From positions 1,736,001-1,800,000 of the forward strand of contig CAVTSX010000009.1 in assembly GCA_963737425.1 (NCBI GenBank): a stretch of DNA of 64,000 nucleotides, in the 5' to 3' direction. Positions within the stretch are counted from its first letter, which is position 1; each line of letters begins with the position of its first letter. Positions 25,972 to 33,173 of the stretch are shown here, in pieces. The position numbers and the translations under genes are program-made. Below the pieces are notes generated by a model, which did no database searches, had not been told where the DNA came from, and worked only from the letters and a program-made list of their open reading frames with translations. The stretch comes from DASXRA01 sp963737425. Its GTDB lineage: Bacteria > Actinomycetota > Actinomycetes > Mycobacteriales > Jatrophihabitantaceae.

Positions 25972-26847
25972 CTAGGCCAGGTCGCCACCTGTGGCGGCGC
26001 TATGCGCCCACCCTTCGCGCGGCGCCGGATCGTCCGCGATCGCGCTCGTGAGCAATGCCAGTGCCCGCTCGGATTCGCTTCCGGGCTCCGCCTGATAGGC
26101 CACAACCAGCTGGCCGGGTGTGCTGCTGACGGCGAAGGTCTCCCACGCCAGCGTCAGCTCGCCGACCATCGGGTGTCTGATCCGCTTCGATCCGGCGGTC
26201 TTCGCGCGCACATCGTGTCGCGACCACAGCCGGCCGAACTCCGGGCTCTTCAGCGACAGTTCGCCGACGAGTTCGGTCAGCCGCGGATGATCGAGGTTGT
26301 TGACGGCCGCTGCCCGCAACGTGGCCACCGACTCGGCGGCGACGTCGTCCCAATCCGGGTACGTGTGCCGCGCTCCCGGGTCCAGGAACACCAACCGCAG
26401 CATGTTGCGCTCACCGCCGAATGTGGAGTGCAGCGCACCGGCAAGCTTGTTGTAGGCGAGGACGTCCATGAATCGGCCGAGCACGAACGCGGGTGTGTCG
26501 GGCCATCGCTGCAGCAGGCGCTCGACACTCGGCCGCACCCGTTCGGGCCGGACGGTCCGGCGCCGGCGGGGGGCGTCCGGACGTGCCAGCTCGGCAAGGT
26601 AGCCGGCCGCATCGTCGTCGAGGTTGAGTACCCGGGCCAGGGCGTCGAGCACCTGCTCGGACGGATGTCTGTCGCGGCCACGTTCGAGACGGACGTAGTA
26701 GTCGGCGCTGATGCCGGCGAGCATGGCCAGTTCCTCGCGCCGCAGGCCCGGCACCCGGCGCCGGCCGAGGTCGGCCAGCCCGAAGTCCTCGGGCCGGGCC
26801 TGCTCGCGCCGGGCGCGCAGGTACTCACCCAGGCGGTTTTCGCTCAT
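25972..26847 (-). CDS. MmyB-like helix-turn-helix transcriptional regulator
   Basis: 291 residues. An N-terminal XRE-type helix-turn-helix (RREELAMLAGISADYYVRLE, about 35-58) with the GLRREELA motif of this family, then a C-terminal PAS-like MmyB ligand-binding domain (RWPDTPAFVLGRFMDVLAYN, DPGARHTYPDWD). The type is common in actinobacteria and usually controls an adjacent dehydrogenase. Here an SDR lies divergently, with a palindrome in between. Confidence 0.95.
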   Translation of the reverse strand: MSENRLGEYLRARREQARPEDFGLADLGRRRVPGLRREELAMLAGISADYYVRLERGRDRHPSEQVLDALARVLNLDDDAAGYLAELARPDAPRRRRTVRPERVRPSVERLLQRWPDTPAFVLGRFMDVLAYNKLAGALHSTFGGERNMLRLVFLDPGARHTYPDWDDVAAESVATLRAAAVNNLDHPRLTELVGELSLKSPEFGRLWSRHDVRAKTAGSKRIRHPMVGELTLAWETFAVSSTPGQLVVAYQAEPGSESERALALLTSAIADDPAPREGWAHSAATGGDLA

Positions 26848-26893
26848 GGTTTGCAGGGTAATCAGCCCGCCGCGGCCGAAGGGGGTCCTGCCA

Positions 26894-26928
26894 CTACCCG
26901 TCTTAGCAGGGCCTACCCGTCATGGGTA
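26894..26928. promoter_or_regulatory. Candidate operator between MmyB-type regulator and SDR
   Basis: A 5-bp inverted repeat TACCC-GTCAT-GGGTA (26914-26928) overlaps a 9-bp direct repeat CTACCCGTC (26894-26902 and 26913-26921). It lies 23 bp before the SDR start. Binding by the adjacent regulator is inferred from position only. Confidence 0.45.
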
Positions 26929-26950
26929 ACCACCTCGCAGGCTCGACGTC

Positions 26951-27697
26951 ATGACAACAACGAACACACTGACCGGACGGGCCGCCGTCGTCACCGGAGC
27001 CACCAGTGGCATCGGCGCTGCCACCGCGCGACGTCTTGCCGCCGATGGAGCACGCGTCGCCCTCATCGGCCGCCGCGAGGATCGCCTCAAGGCGCTCGCC
27101 GCAGAGATCGGCGGCGTCGCCGCTGTTGCCGATGTCGCCGACCAGGAGGCCATGGGACGCGCGGCCGATGCCATTCGCGCCGAACTCGGCCGCGTCGACC
27201 TCGTCGTGGCAAATGCCGGCGTCATGCTTGCTGCACCGTTCGAGTCCGCGCAGACCGCGGAGTGGGCGCAGATGCTCGACACCAACGTGGCCGGCCTGCT
27301 CTGGACCGGACGGGCTTTCGCCGACGACCTGCTGGCAGCTGCCGCCGAGGGATCAGCCGACCTCGTCCACGTCGGATCGATCGGCGGGCACATGGTGTTT
27401 CCGACGTACGCCGTCTACGCCGCGACGAAGGCTGCCGTGGCGCACCTGACCCGCAACCTCCGGGCCGAGCTCGGCCCGCGCGGGGTGCGCGTCAAGCAGG
27501 TCGAGCCGGGCCTGACGGGCACCGACCTGGGCGCTGAGATGCTCGACGCGCCGGCGCGTGAGCAGCTGGCCGAGATGCGCGAGACGATCGTCCCGATCGC
27601 TCCCGAGGCGATCGCGGACGCAATCGCCTACGCAGTAAGCGCCCCGGCGGACGTGAATGTCGCCGAGCTGATCGTCCTGCCGACCCGCCAGGGCTAA
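26951..27697 (+). CDS. SDR family NAD(P)-dependent oxidoreductase
   Basis: 248 residues of classical short-chain dehydrogenase: cofactor motif TGATSGIG at residues 16-23, NAG near 90, the active-site Ser in HVGSIGG near 141, and YAATK near 156. Asp/Arg residues after strand 2 (IGRRE) suggest NADP(H). Substrate unknown. Divergent from an MmyB-type regulator, the usual arrangement for this group, probably in response to its substrate. Confidence 0.93.
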   Translation: MTTTNTLTGRAAVVTGATSGIGAATARRLAADGARVALIGRREDRLKALAAEIGGVAAVADVADQEAMGRAADAIRAELGRVDLVVANAGVMLAAPFESAQTAEWAQMLDTNVAGLLWTGRAFADDLLAAAAEGSADLVHVGSIGGHMVFPTYAVYAATKAAVAHLTRNLRAELGPRGVRVKQVEPGLTGTDLGAEMLDAPAREQLAEMRETIVPIAPEAIADAIAYAVSAPADVNVAELIVLPTRQG

Positions 27698-27711
27698 GGG
27701 CCGCGGCCGGT

Positions 27712-29043
27712 TCAGGCGTGCGCGGCAAAGGCGGCGTCCAGGATGTCGAGTCCCTCGGCCAGCAGGGCGTCGCCGATGACCAGCGGCGGCAGGAACCGCA
27801 GCACGTTGCCGTGAGTGCCGGCGGTGAGCGTGATCAGCCCGTCCCGGTGGCAGGCCGACGAGATCGCCGCGGTCAGCACCGGATTCGGCGTCTTGTCGCC
27901 CTTGCTGGTGACCAACTCGACGGCGAGCATCGCGCCACGTCCGCGCACGTCGCCGATGACGTCGTACTTGTCGGCGAGCGCATTGAGCCGCGGCATCATG
28001 ACCGACTCGATGCGCCGCGCCGCCGAGCAGAGGTCATCCGCGCGCATCGTCTCGATGGCGGCGAGGGCCGCGGCGCAGGCCACCGGGTTGCCGCCGTAGG
28101 TGCCGCCGAGTCCGCCGACGTGCACCGCGTCCATGATCTCGGCGCGGCCGGTGACGCCGGCGAGCGGAAGGCCACCGGCGATGCCCTTCGCCGTGGTGAT
28201 CAGGTCGGGCTCGACGTCCTCGTAGGAGCACGCGAACCAGTCGCCCGTACGGCAGAAGCCGGTCTGGATCTCGTCGGCGATCAGCAGGATGTCGTTGGCC
28301 CGGCACCAGTCCGCGACCTGACGAAGGAAGCCGGGCGCCGGCACGATGAAGCCGCCCTCGCCCTGGATCGGCTCGACGATGACCGCTGCCGTGTTGGCCT
28401 CGCCGACCTGCAAGTGCACCAGGTCGGTGAACATCGCAAAGGCCTCGCTGGCGCAGTTCTCGGTCGGCCAGCGGAACGGGTACGCCATCGGCACGCGGTA
28501 GATCTCGCCCGCGAACGGCCCGAAGCGGTGCTTGTACGGCATGTTCTTGGCGGTCAGCGACATCGTGAGATTCGTCCGGCCGTGATAGGCGTGGTCGAAC
28601 GCGACGACCGCCGCGCGGCCCGTGTAGGACCGGGCGATCTTGACCGCGTTCTCGACGGCCTCCGCGCCGGAGTTGAACAGCGCCGAACGCTTGGTGAACG
28701 AACCCGGCGTGAGCGCATTGAGCTGCTCGCAGACGGCGATGTACTCCTCGTACGGCGTGATCATGAAGCAGGTATGGGTGAAGTCGTCGACCTGCTGCCG
28801 CACGGCCTCGACCACCCGTGGCGCCGAGTTGCCGACCGAGGTGACCGCGATACCCGAGCCGAAGTCGATCAACTGGTTGCCGTCGACGTCGACGACGATC
28901 GCGCCGCCGGCTCGCTCGACGTAGACGGGCAGCGTGGTGCCGATGCCCGGCGCTACCGCGGCCGTCTTGCGGTTGTGCAACTCGACGGAGCGGGGCCCCG
29001 GAATCGTTGTGCGCAGCACGCGCTCCTGCGGTACGTCACTCAT
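27712..29043 (-). CDS. gabT: 4-aminobutyrate aminotransferase (class III)
   Basis: 443 residues from the ATG at 29043 (GGAAGGGG upstream). Class III aminotransferase motifs: FNSGAEAVENAVKIAR near 120, DHAYHGRT near 148, LIADEIQTGFCRTG near 250, and the PLP-lysine in TTAKGIAGGLPLAG near 280. It transfers the amino group of GABA to 2-oxoglutarate giving succinate semialdehyde. Upstream lies a biotin/lipoyl carrier and an aldehyde dehydrogenase, so polyamine/GABA breakdown is likely. It could also act on 5-aminovalerate. Confidence 0.9.
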   Translation of the reverse strand: MSDVPQERVLRTTIPGPRSVELHNRKTAAVAPGIGTTLPVYVERAGGAIVVDVDGNQLIDFGSGIAVTSVGNSAPRVVEAVRQQVDDFTHTCFMITPYEEYIAVCEQLNALTPGSFTKRSALFNSGAEAVENAVKIARSYTGRAAVVAFDHAYHGRTNLTMSLTAKNMPYKHRFGPFAGEIYRVPMAYPFRWPTENCASEAFAMFTDLVHLQVGEANTAAVIVEPIQGEGGFIVPAPGFLRQVADWCRANDILLIADEIQTGFCRTGDWFACSYEDVEPDLITTAKGIAGGLPLAGVTGRAEIMDAVHVGGLGGTYGGNPVACAAALAAIETMRADDLCSAARRIESVMMPRLNALADKYDVIGDVRGRGAMLAVELVTSKGDKTPNPVLTAAISSACHRDGLITLTAGTHGNVLRFLPPLVIGDALLAEGLDILDAAFAAHA

Positions 29044-29155
29044 CGCACCCACCCCTTCCGGATTGCGCAACGATCTCGGGCCTCGGGCCGGAAGTAGTTG
29101 CACGATCGGTTAGAACTCATGGTGTCACCTGTGTGGCTGGGCGGGCCACGACCTG

Positions 29156-29377
29156 CTAACCCGTTTCGATCACCGCAATCGTGTCGCCTTCGGTGATGAC
29201 GTCGCCTGGCGCGACTGCCACCTCGGCGATCACCCCGGAGACCTCGGCGAGCACCGGGATCTCCATTTTCATCGACTCCAGAATCACCAATATCTCGGTA
29301 GGGCCGACCTGATCTCCGACCTTTACGACGACCTGAGCGACATTGCCCACAAGCTCCGCGGCGACCGTATGCCTCAT
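29156..29377 (-). CDS. Biotin/lipoyl-binding carrier protein (TB7.3-like)
   Basis: 73 residues: one biotinyl/lipoyl domain with the biotinylation motif ESMKMEIPV near 33-41, hairpin-conjugated to the GDVITEGDTIAVIE C-terminal half. It is close in length and sequence to Mycobacterium tuberculosis TB7.3 (Rv3221c), a free-standing biotinylated protein of unknown partner. It has no carboxylase neighbour here; it lies between an aldehyde dehydrogenase and gabT, which is its most intriguing feature. Confidence 0.9.
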   Translation of the reverse strand: MRHTVAAELVGNVAQVVVKVGDQVGPTEILVILESMKMEIPVLAEVSGVIAEVAVAPGDVITEGDTIAVIETG

Positions 29378-29420
29378 GCCGTGATGCTATGTGCGATCGG
29401 GGCGCCGATACCGCCAGAAA

Positions 29421-30857
29421 TCAGTAGTCAATGTTGTGCATGACGTGCTTGATCCGGGTGTAATCCTCCAGTCCGTACACCGACAAGTCCTTGCCGTAGC
29501 CGGAATGCTTGAACCCGCCGTGCGGCATCTCGGCCACGAGCGGGATATGGCAGTTCACCCATACGCAGCCGAAGTCGAGCCGTTTCGAGACCCGCATCGC
29601 CCGGCCGTGGTCCTTCGTCCAGATGCTCGACGCGAGGCCGTATTCGACGCTGTTGGCCCAGCGCACCGCCTCGTCCTCGTCACTGAACTGCTGCATCGTG
29701 ATGACCGGTCCGAAGATCTCCTGCTGGGAGGCCTCGTCGTCCTGCTGCAATCCGGCGACGACCGTCGGCTGCCAGAAGTAGCCACGTTCACCCTCGCGTG
29801 AACCGCCGGCCAGGACGCGTGCGTGGTCGGGCAGCCGGCCGAGCATGCCGCCGACCCGCTCGAGCTGGTTCGCGTTGTTCAACGGCCCGTACAGCACGTC
29901 GGTGTCAGACGGCGGTCCGGTGCGCGTGCCCCGGGCCTGCTCGGCGAGAGCGTCGGCGAAGTCGGCGGCAACGCCCGGCGCAACGAGGACGCGGGTGGCG
30001 GCCGTGCAGTCCTGCCCGGCATTGAAGTAGCCGGCGATGGCGATGTTCTCGGCGGCGTTCGCGATGTCGGCGTCGTCGAAGACGATCACCGGTGCCTTGC
30101 CGCCGAGTTCGAGGTGGACGCGTTTGAGGTCCTGGGCCGCCGTCGCCGCCACCTCCAGCCCGGCACGCGTCGAGCCGGTGATCGACACCATCGCCGGTGT
30201 CTTGTGCGCGACCAGGGCGCGGCCGGTGTCGCGGTCGCCGCAGATCACGTTGAGCACGCCGGGCGGCAGGAACTCGGCGGCGATCTCGGCCATCATCACG
30301 GTCGAAACGGGCGTCGTGTCGCTCGGCTTCAGCACGACCGTGTTGCCCGCCGCGATGGCCGGCGCGAGCTTCCAGATCGCCATCATCATCGGGTAGTTCC
30401 ACGGCGCGACCTGCCCGACGACGCCCACCGGCTCGCGCCGCACGTATGACGTGAAACCGGTCATGTACTCGCCGGCGCTGCGGCCTTCGAGCAGCCGCGC
30501 CGCCCCGGCGAAGAAGCGCACCTGGTCGACCATCGGCGGGATCTCTTCGCTCATCGTGAGCTCGATCGGCTTGCCGGTGTTCTGGCTCTCGGCGGCGACG
30601 AGGTCGTCGGCGCGAGCCTCGAGCGCGTCAGCGAACTTCTGCAACGCTCGCTGACGTTCGCTCGGCGTCGTCTCGCGCCACGTTTCGAACGCGCTCGCGG
30701 CGGCGGCATAGGCACGGTCGACGTCCTCACCGCCCGACACCGGGCTGGATCCGAAGACCTCGCCCGTGGACGGGTCGACCAGGTCGGCGCGCCGGCCATC
30801 TACGGAATCGACCAGTTTGCCGTCGACGAAGTTCTGAATCATTCGCGAGGACGTCAT
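29421..30857 (-). CDS. Aldehyde dehydrogenase (gamma-aminobutyraldehyde/betaine-aldehyde type)
   Basis: 478 residues from the ATG at 30857. NAD(P) and catalytic residues: PWNYPMMMAIWKLAPAIAAG near 150, the general-base Glu in LELGGKAPV near 255, and the nucleophile Cys in FNAGQDCTAATR near 289. Family members oxidise aminoaldehydes such as 4-aminobutyraldehyde. With gabT two genes downstream this would convert putrescine-derived aldehyde to GABA and then succinate semialdehyde. No putrescine oxidase or transaminase is in the window. Other aldehydes are possible. Confidence 0.9.
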   Translation of the reverse strand: MTSSRMIQNFVDGKLVDSVDGRRADLVDPSTGEVFGSSPVSGGEDVDRAYAAAASAFETWRETTPSERQRALQKFADALEARADDLVAAESQNTGKPIELTMSEEIPPMVDQVRFFAGAARLLEGRSAGEYMTGFTSYVRREPVGVVGQVAPWNYPMMMAIWKLAPAIAAGNTVVLKPSDTTPVSTVMMAEIAAEFLPPGVLNVICGDRDTGRALVAHKTPAMVSITGSTRAGLEVAATAAQDLKRVHLELGGKAPVIVFDDADIANAAENIAIAGYFNAGQDCTAATRVLVAPGVAADFADALAEQARGTRTGPPSDTDVLYGPLNNANQLERVGGMLGRLPDHARVLAGGSREGERGYFWQPTVVAGLQQDDEASQQEIFGPVITMQQFSDEDEAVRWANSVEYGLASSIWTKDHGRAMRVSKRLDFGCVWVNCHIPLVAEMPHGGFKHSGYGKDLSVYGLEDYTRIKHVMHNIDY

Positions 30858-30970
30858 GAGGCGAACGCTACCGGCGCTGTTGCGCCGACTCAACGACGGA
30901 TTCCGTCGTCTTTCTCCGTTCGTGCGGGAGAATTCGGTAGCTCTGCCCATTCGGCCGCGAGCCGGATCCC

Positions 30971-31384
30971 TTATGCAGCGAGACTGCCCGATCGCGAGCG
31001 CTGCGCCAGCCGGTCGACCCGCAGCTCGGCAACTCCCCGGAACGCGCCGCGCAGCGCCCGGGCCAGCGCCCCCTCGTGGCTGAACTCGTGGGTGACGAGC
31101 GTCCCGGCGCCCTCGGCACGCAGCCGCCAGCTGCCGGTCTCGTGCAGGCCGGGCACCTGCCACGAGATACCGATCAGGTCGTCGTCCAGCTGCGTGTACT
31201 GGAACGTTCCGGCGAGCCCCGGCCGGGCGCGGATCGCGTAGACCTGGCCGACAATCGCCTCGGCCGGCCCCTGGATCGCGAGGAACGCCGGGTTCCAGTC
31301 CGGAAAGGCCAGTGGTTGCCGCAAGATCGCGCGTACACGGGACGGACTCTCATGGATGTAGGTGCTGGCAATCTGTTCGTTCAT
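30971..31384 (-). CDS. SRPBCC family protein
   Basis: 137 residues starting MNEQIASTYI at the ATG at 31384, with AGGAG nine bases upstream; the in-frame ATG at 31393 is too close to it. The helix-grip fold is shown by the ESPSRVRAILRQPLAFPDWN start and alternating strand pattern (GTFQYTQLDDDLIGISWQV). Such proteins bind hydrophobic ligands or act as polyketide cyclases. Ligand unknown; it is alone, upstream of the aldehyde dehydrogenase. Confidence 0.83.
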   Translation of the reverse strand: MNEQIASTYIHESPSRVRAILRQPLAFPDWNPAFLAIQGPAEAIVGQVYAIRARPGLAGTFQYTQLDDDLIGISWQVPGLHETGSWRLRAEGAGTLVTHEFSHEGALARALRGAFRGVAELRVDRLAQRSRSGSLAA

Positions 31385-31432
31385 TGCAGTCATCTCCTAG
31401 TCGGTTCGGACGCGGGTCGTGCTCCACGCGAT

Positions 31433-31495
31433 GGGTGGGCACTTAGGCGCTGGGTGGGCAGTTGTAGCTGCCCACCTGCGGCACAACTGCCCACC
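31433..31495. repeat. Nested palindrome, family 2, copy C
   Basis: Two direct GGTGGGCA cores and two inverted copies (inner GGTGGGCAGTTG/AGCTGCCCACC, outer GGTGGGCACTT/AACTGCCCACC). One outer arm has a G-to-C change. It lies between the SRPBCC and MarR genes, both leftward. Confidence 0.9.
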
Positions 31496-31556
31496 TGCGG
31501 GGCGGTGTTAGCGGTGATCCGGCAGGGGCGCCCGGTTCAGGCCGCCAGGTCATCTC

Positions 31557-32024
31557 TTAGTCGGTGCGGACGGGCGCGCGTCGTCGTTGCACGGCGAGGC
31601 CGGCCGGTTGCCCGTCCACGAAGGCGCGCAGGAAGCCGAGAACCGCATCGACGTCGTAGCCGGTGCCCGCCGCATCGAGCGCGCTGTACATGTCTTCTTC
31701 GATCGCGACGATCCGCTTGGCGGCCCGCTTTCCCTGTGCAGTAAGGGTGATCTCGACGGCCCGGCGGTCGTGGCTGACCGTCTCGCGGCTGACCATGCCC
31801 GCGTCGACGAGGCGGTCCACCAGCCGGCTCGGGTTGTTGCCGCTCTCGCACACCAGCAACTCGCCGAGGCTGGTGAGGCTCAGCGGTTGCCGGTCGGCCA
31901 GCAGGCGCAGCACCTCGGCCTGCGACGGCGTCAGGCCCAGTGGACGCAGCTGCTGGGCAAGCTGGCGGTTGCCGTCGCGCTGCGCGGCGAGGATGAGGTA
32001 CCGGATCTCTTCGGCGGGACGCAT
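31557..32024 (-). CDS. MarR family transcriptional regulator
   Basis: 155 residues. A helical dimerisation region is followed by a winged helix-turn-helix (LTSLGELLVCESGNNPSRLV and DRLVDAGMVSRETVSHDRRA with the DRR wing turn), then a C-terminal helix pair. It lies 6 bp behind the metallo-beta-lactamase-like gene; a 29-bp palindrome with TATGTCGT arms upstream of that gene is a probable operator. Ligand unknown. Confidence 0.93.
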   Translation of the reverse strand: MRPAEEIRYLILAAQRDGNRQLAQQLRPLGLTPSQAEVLRLLADRQPLSLTSLGELLVCESGNNPSRLVDRLVDAGMVSRETVSHDRRAVEITLTAQGKRAAKRIVAIEEDMYSALDAAGTGYDVDAVLGFLRAFVDGQPAGLAVQRRRAPVRTD

Positions 32025-32029
32025 GGCGC

Positions 32030-32905
32030 CTATCGTGCCGCCACGGCCGGCGCACCGTTCGCTGCGGCCAGTCGTGCCGCCGACGCCGGCTCATGGGCGG
32101 CCAGCACGACCAGGCCGGGCAGGCGTTTGCGCAGCGCCGCGATCATCCGAGTCGCCTCCTTGAGCTGCTTGCGGTGGCCGACGCCCGGTACGCGACCGTG
32201 TTCGAGCAGGTGCACGTCATAGGTCAGGTCACCGACCATGAGCAGCGGCGCATAACCCGCTCGACGAACGAGCAGCGACATGGACCCCGGCGTGTGTCCG
32301 GGCGTGGGCAGCAGGGTCAGCGAACCGTCGCCGAAAAGATCGTGGGCCGACGTGAACGGATCGAGTTGCTCGTCGCTCGTCGCGTCAAACGTGATGCGCC
32401 GCCAGCGCAGTCCCGGCAGGTCGATGTGGTCGCGCAGGTACCCGCTCAGTTCCGCCCGCGACTGGCCGATTGCCTCCCACTCGGGACGGCTGACCACGAT
32501 CTCGGCGTGCCCCAACTCAGGAAGACCGCCGATGTGGTCCTGATGCAGGTGGGACAGGATCGCCGTCCGGACATCGGCGATGTCGTACCCGATGCCCCTG
32601 AGGCGCTCGGTCAGCGTCTCGTGCGGGGCGATCTCGAACTCTGCGAGCCGCCGGTAGATGAGGCCGGCAAAGCCCGTCGGGAAGTAGTCGGGATCGACGA
32701 CGGATGCGCGGTCCTGACCGGTGTCGAACAGCACCAGCCCGTCACGATGCTCGATGACGTAGGAGTTGATCGGCAACGGCCCGGTCCAGCGTTGCGCCGT
32801 AAGCATCCACCACATCATCGGCGTGCGGTTTGACTCGACGTGCTGCGGGCGGATCACCACGGTGCCGGTGCTGACCACGGAAACCCGCTTGATCGGATCC
32901 AACAT
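32030..32905 (-). CDS. Metallo-beta-lactamase-fold hydrolase, N-acyl homoserine lactonase-like
   Basis: 291 residues from the ATG at 32905 (GGGAG upstream). The metal site HLHQDH (HxHxDH) is near residue 122, with FDTGQDRASV and the later His/Asp ligands in PTPGHTPGS and GDLTYD. The MMWWM...SYVIEH...LFDTG start is that of AHL-lactonase-like metallo-hydrolases. Quorum-quenching or other lactone/ester hydrolysis is possible; substrate unproven. It is co-transcribed with a MarR regulator, a typical sensor-hydrolase pair. Confidence 0.88.
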   Translation of the reverse strand: MLDPIKRVSVVSTGTVVIRPQHVESNRTPMMWWMLTAQRWTGPLPINSYVIEHRDGLVLFDTGQDRASVVDPDYFPTGFAGLIYRRLAEFEIAPHETLTERLRGIGYDIADVRTAILSHLHQDHIGGLPELGHAEIVVSRPEWEAIGQSRAELSGYLRDHIDLPGLRWRRITFDATSDEQLDPFTSAHDLFGDGSLTLLPTPGHTPGSMSLLVRRAGYAPLLMVGDLTYDVHLLEHGRVPGVGHRKQLKEATRMIAALRKRLPGLVVLAAHEPASAARLAAANGAPAVAAR

Positions 32906-32925
32906 GGGAAGCTCCCTCTCTGTTG

Positions 32926-32954
32926 TATGTCGTGTCATTAGATTAGACGACATA
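32926..32954. promoter_or_regulatory. Candidate MarR operator
   Basis: TATGTCGT (32926-32933) and its exact complement ACGACATA (32947-32954), 13 bp apart, 21 bp before the lactonase-like start. Size and position fit a MarR-type operator for the pair downstream. It could also act on a rightward promoter, the leuA leader starting 94 bp away. Confidence 0.55.
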
Positions 32955-33047
32955 TACCTGGGATGCAACTTTTCCACTGCGACTTGGACGGAGCTACCGG
33001 GTTACCGGGTTGGCTACCTCGCGGTCACCGAGTAAGTTGTGCAGATC

Positions 33048-33092
33048 ATGACTCGCGTGCTGCTTCTTCGCGGCCGCGACGAGGCCCGGTAA
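33048..33092 (+). CDS. leuA leader peptide
   Basis: A 14-codon frame MTRVLLLRGRDEAR ending in TAA, with three consecutive leucines. It lies 81 bp before leuA and its 3' half is inside the GC-rich hairpin that follows. Leucine-rich leaders before leuA are typical of ribosome-mediated attenuation in actinobacteria. Here the leucine codons (CTG CTT CTT) would sense charged tRNA-Leu. Confidence 0.75.
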   Translation: MTRVLLLRGRDEAR

Positions 33093-33120
33093 GACAACCG
33101 GTCGGCCCCTCGTCGCGGGC
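33072..33120 (+). promoter_or_regulatory. leuA attenuator hairpins
   Basis: GCGACGAGG (33076-33084) pairs with CCTCGTCGC (33108-33116), with flanking GGCC/GGCC extending the stem; it closes over an inner hairpin CCGGT (33086-33090) and ACCGG (33097-33101). The leader-peptide stop codon (33090-33092) lies inside. A ribosome stalled at the leucine codons would disrupt the long stem and let leuA be transcribed or translated. The structure is seen; the mechanism is inferred from other leu leaders. Confidence 0.65.
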
Positions 33121-33173
33121 CGTTCTGCTGCCGACCGATTCCGGATATCTTCCGAATTAGGAGCAGCAGCACC

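Noticed and set aside
25852..27537. 561-codon plus-strand frame over the MmyB regulator and SDR start
   Set aside because: It is antisense to the clear helix-turn-helix gene and has no recognisable domain; it only stays open through GC bias and one palindrome.
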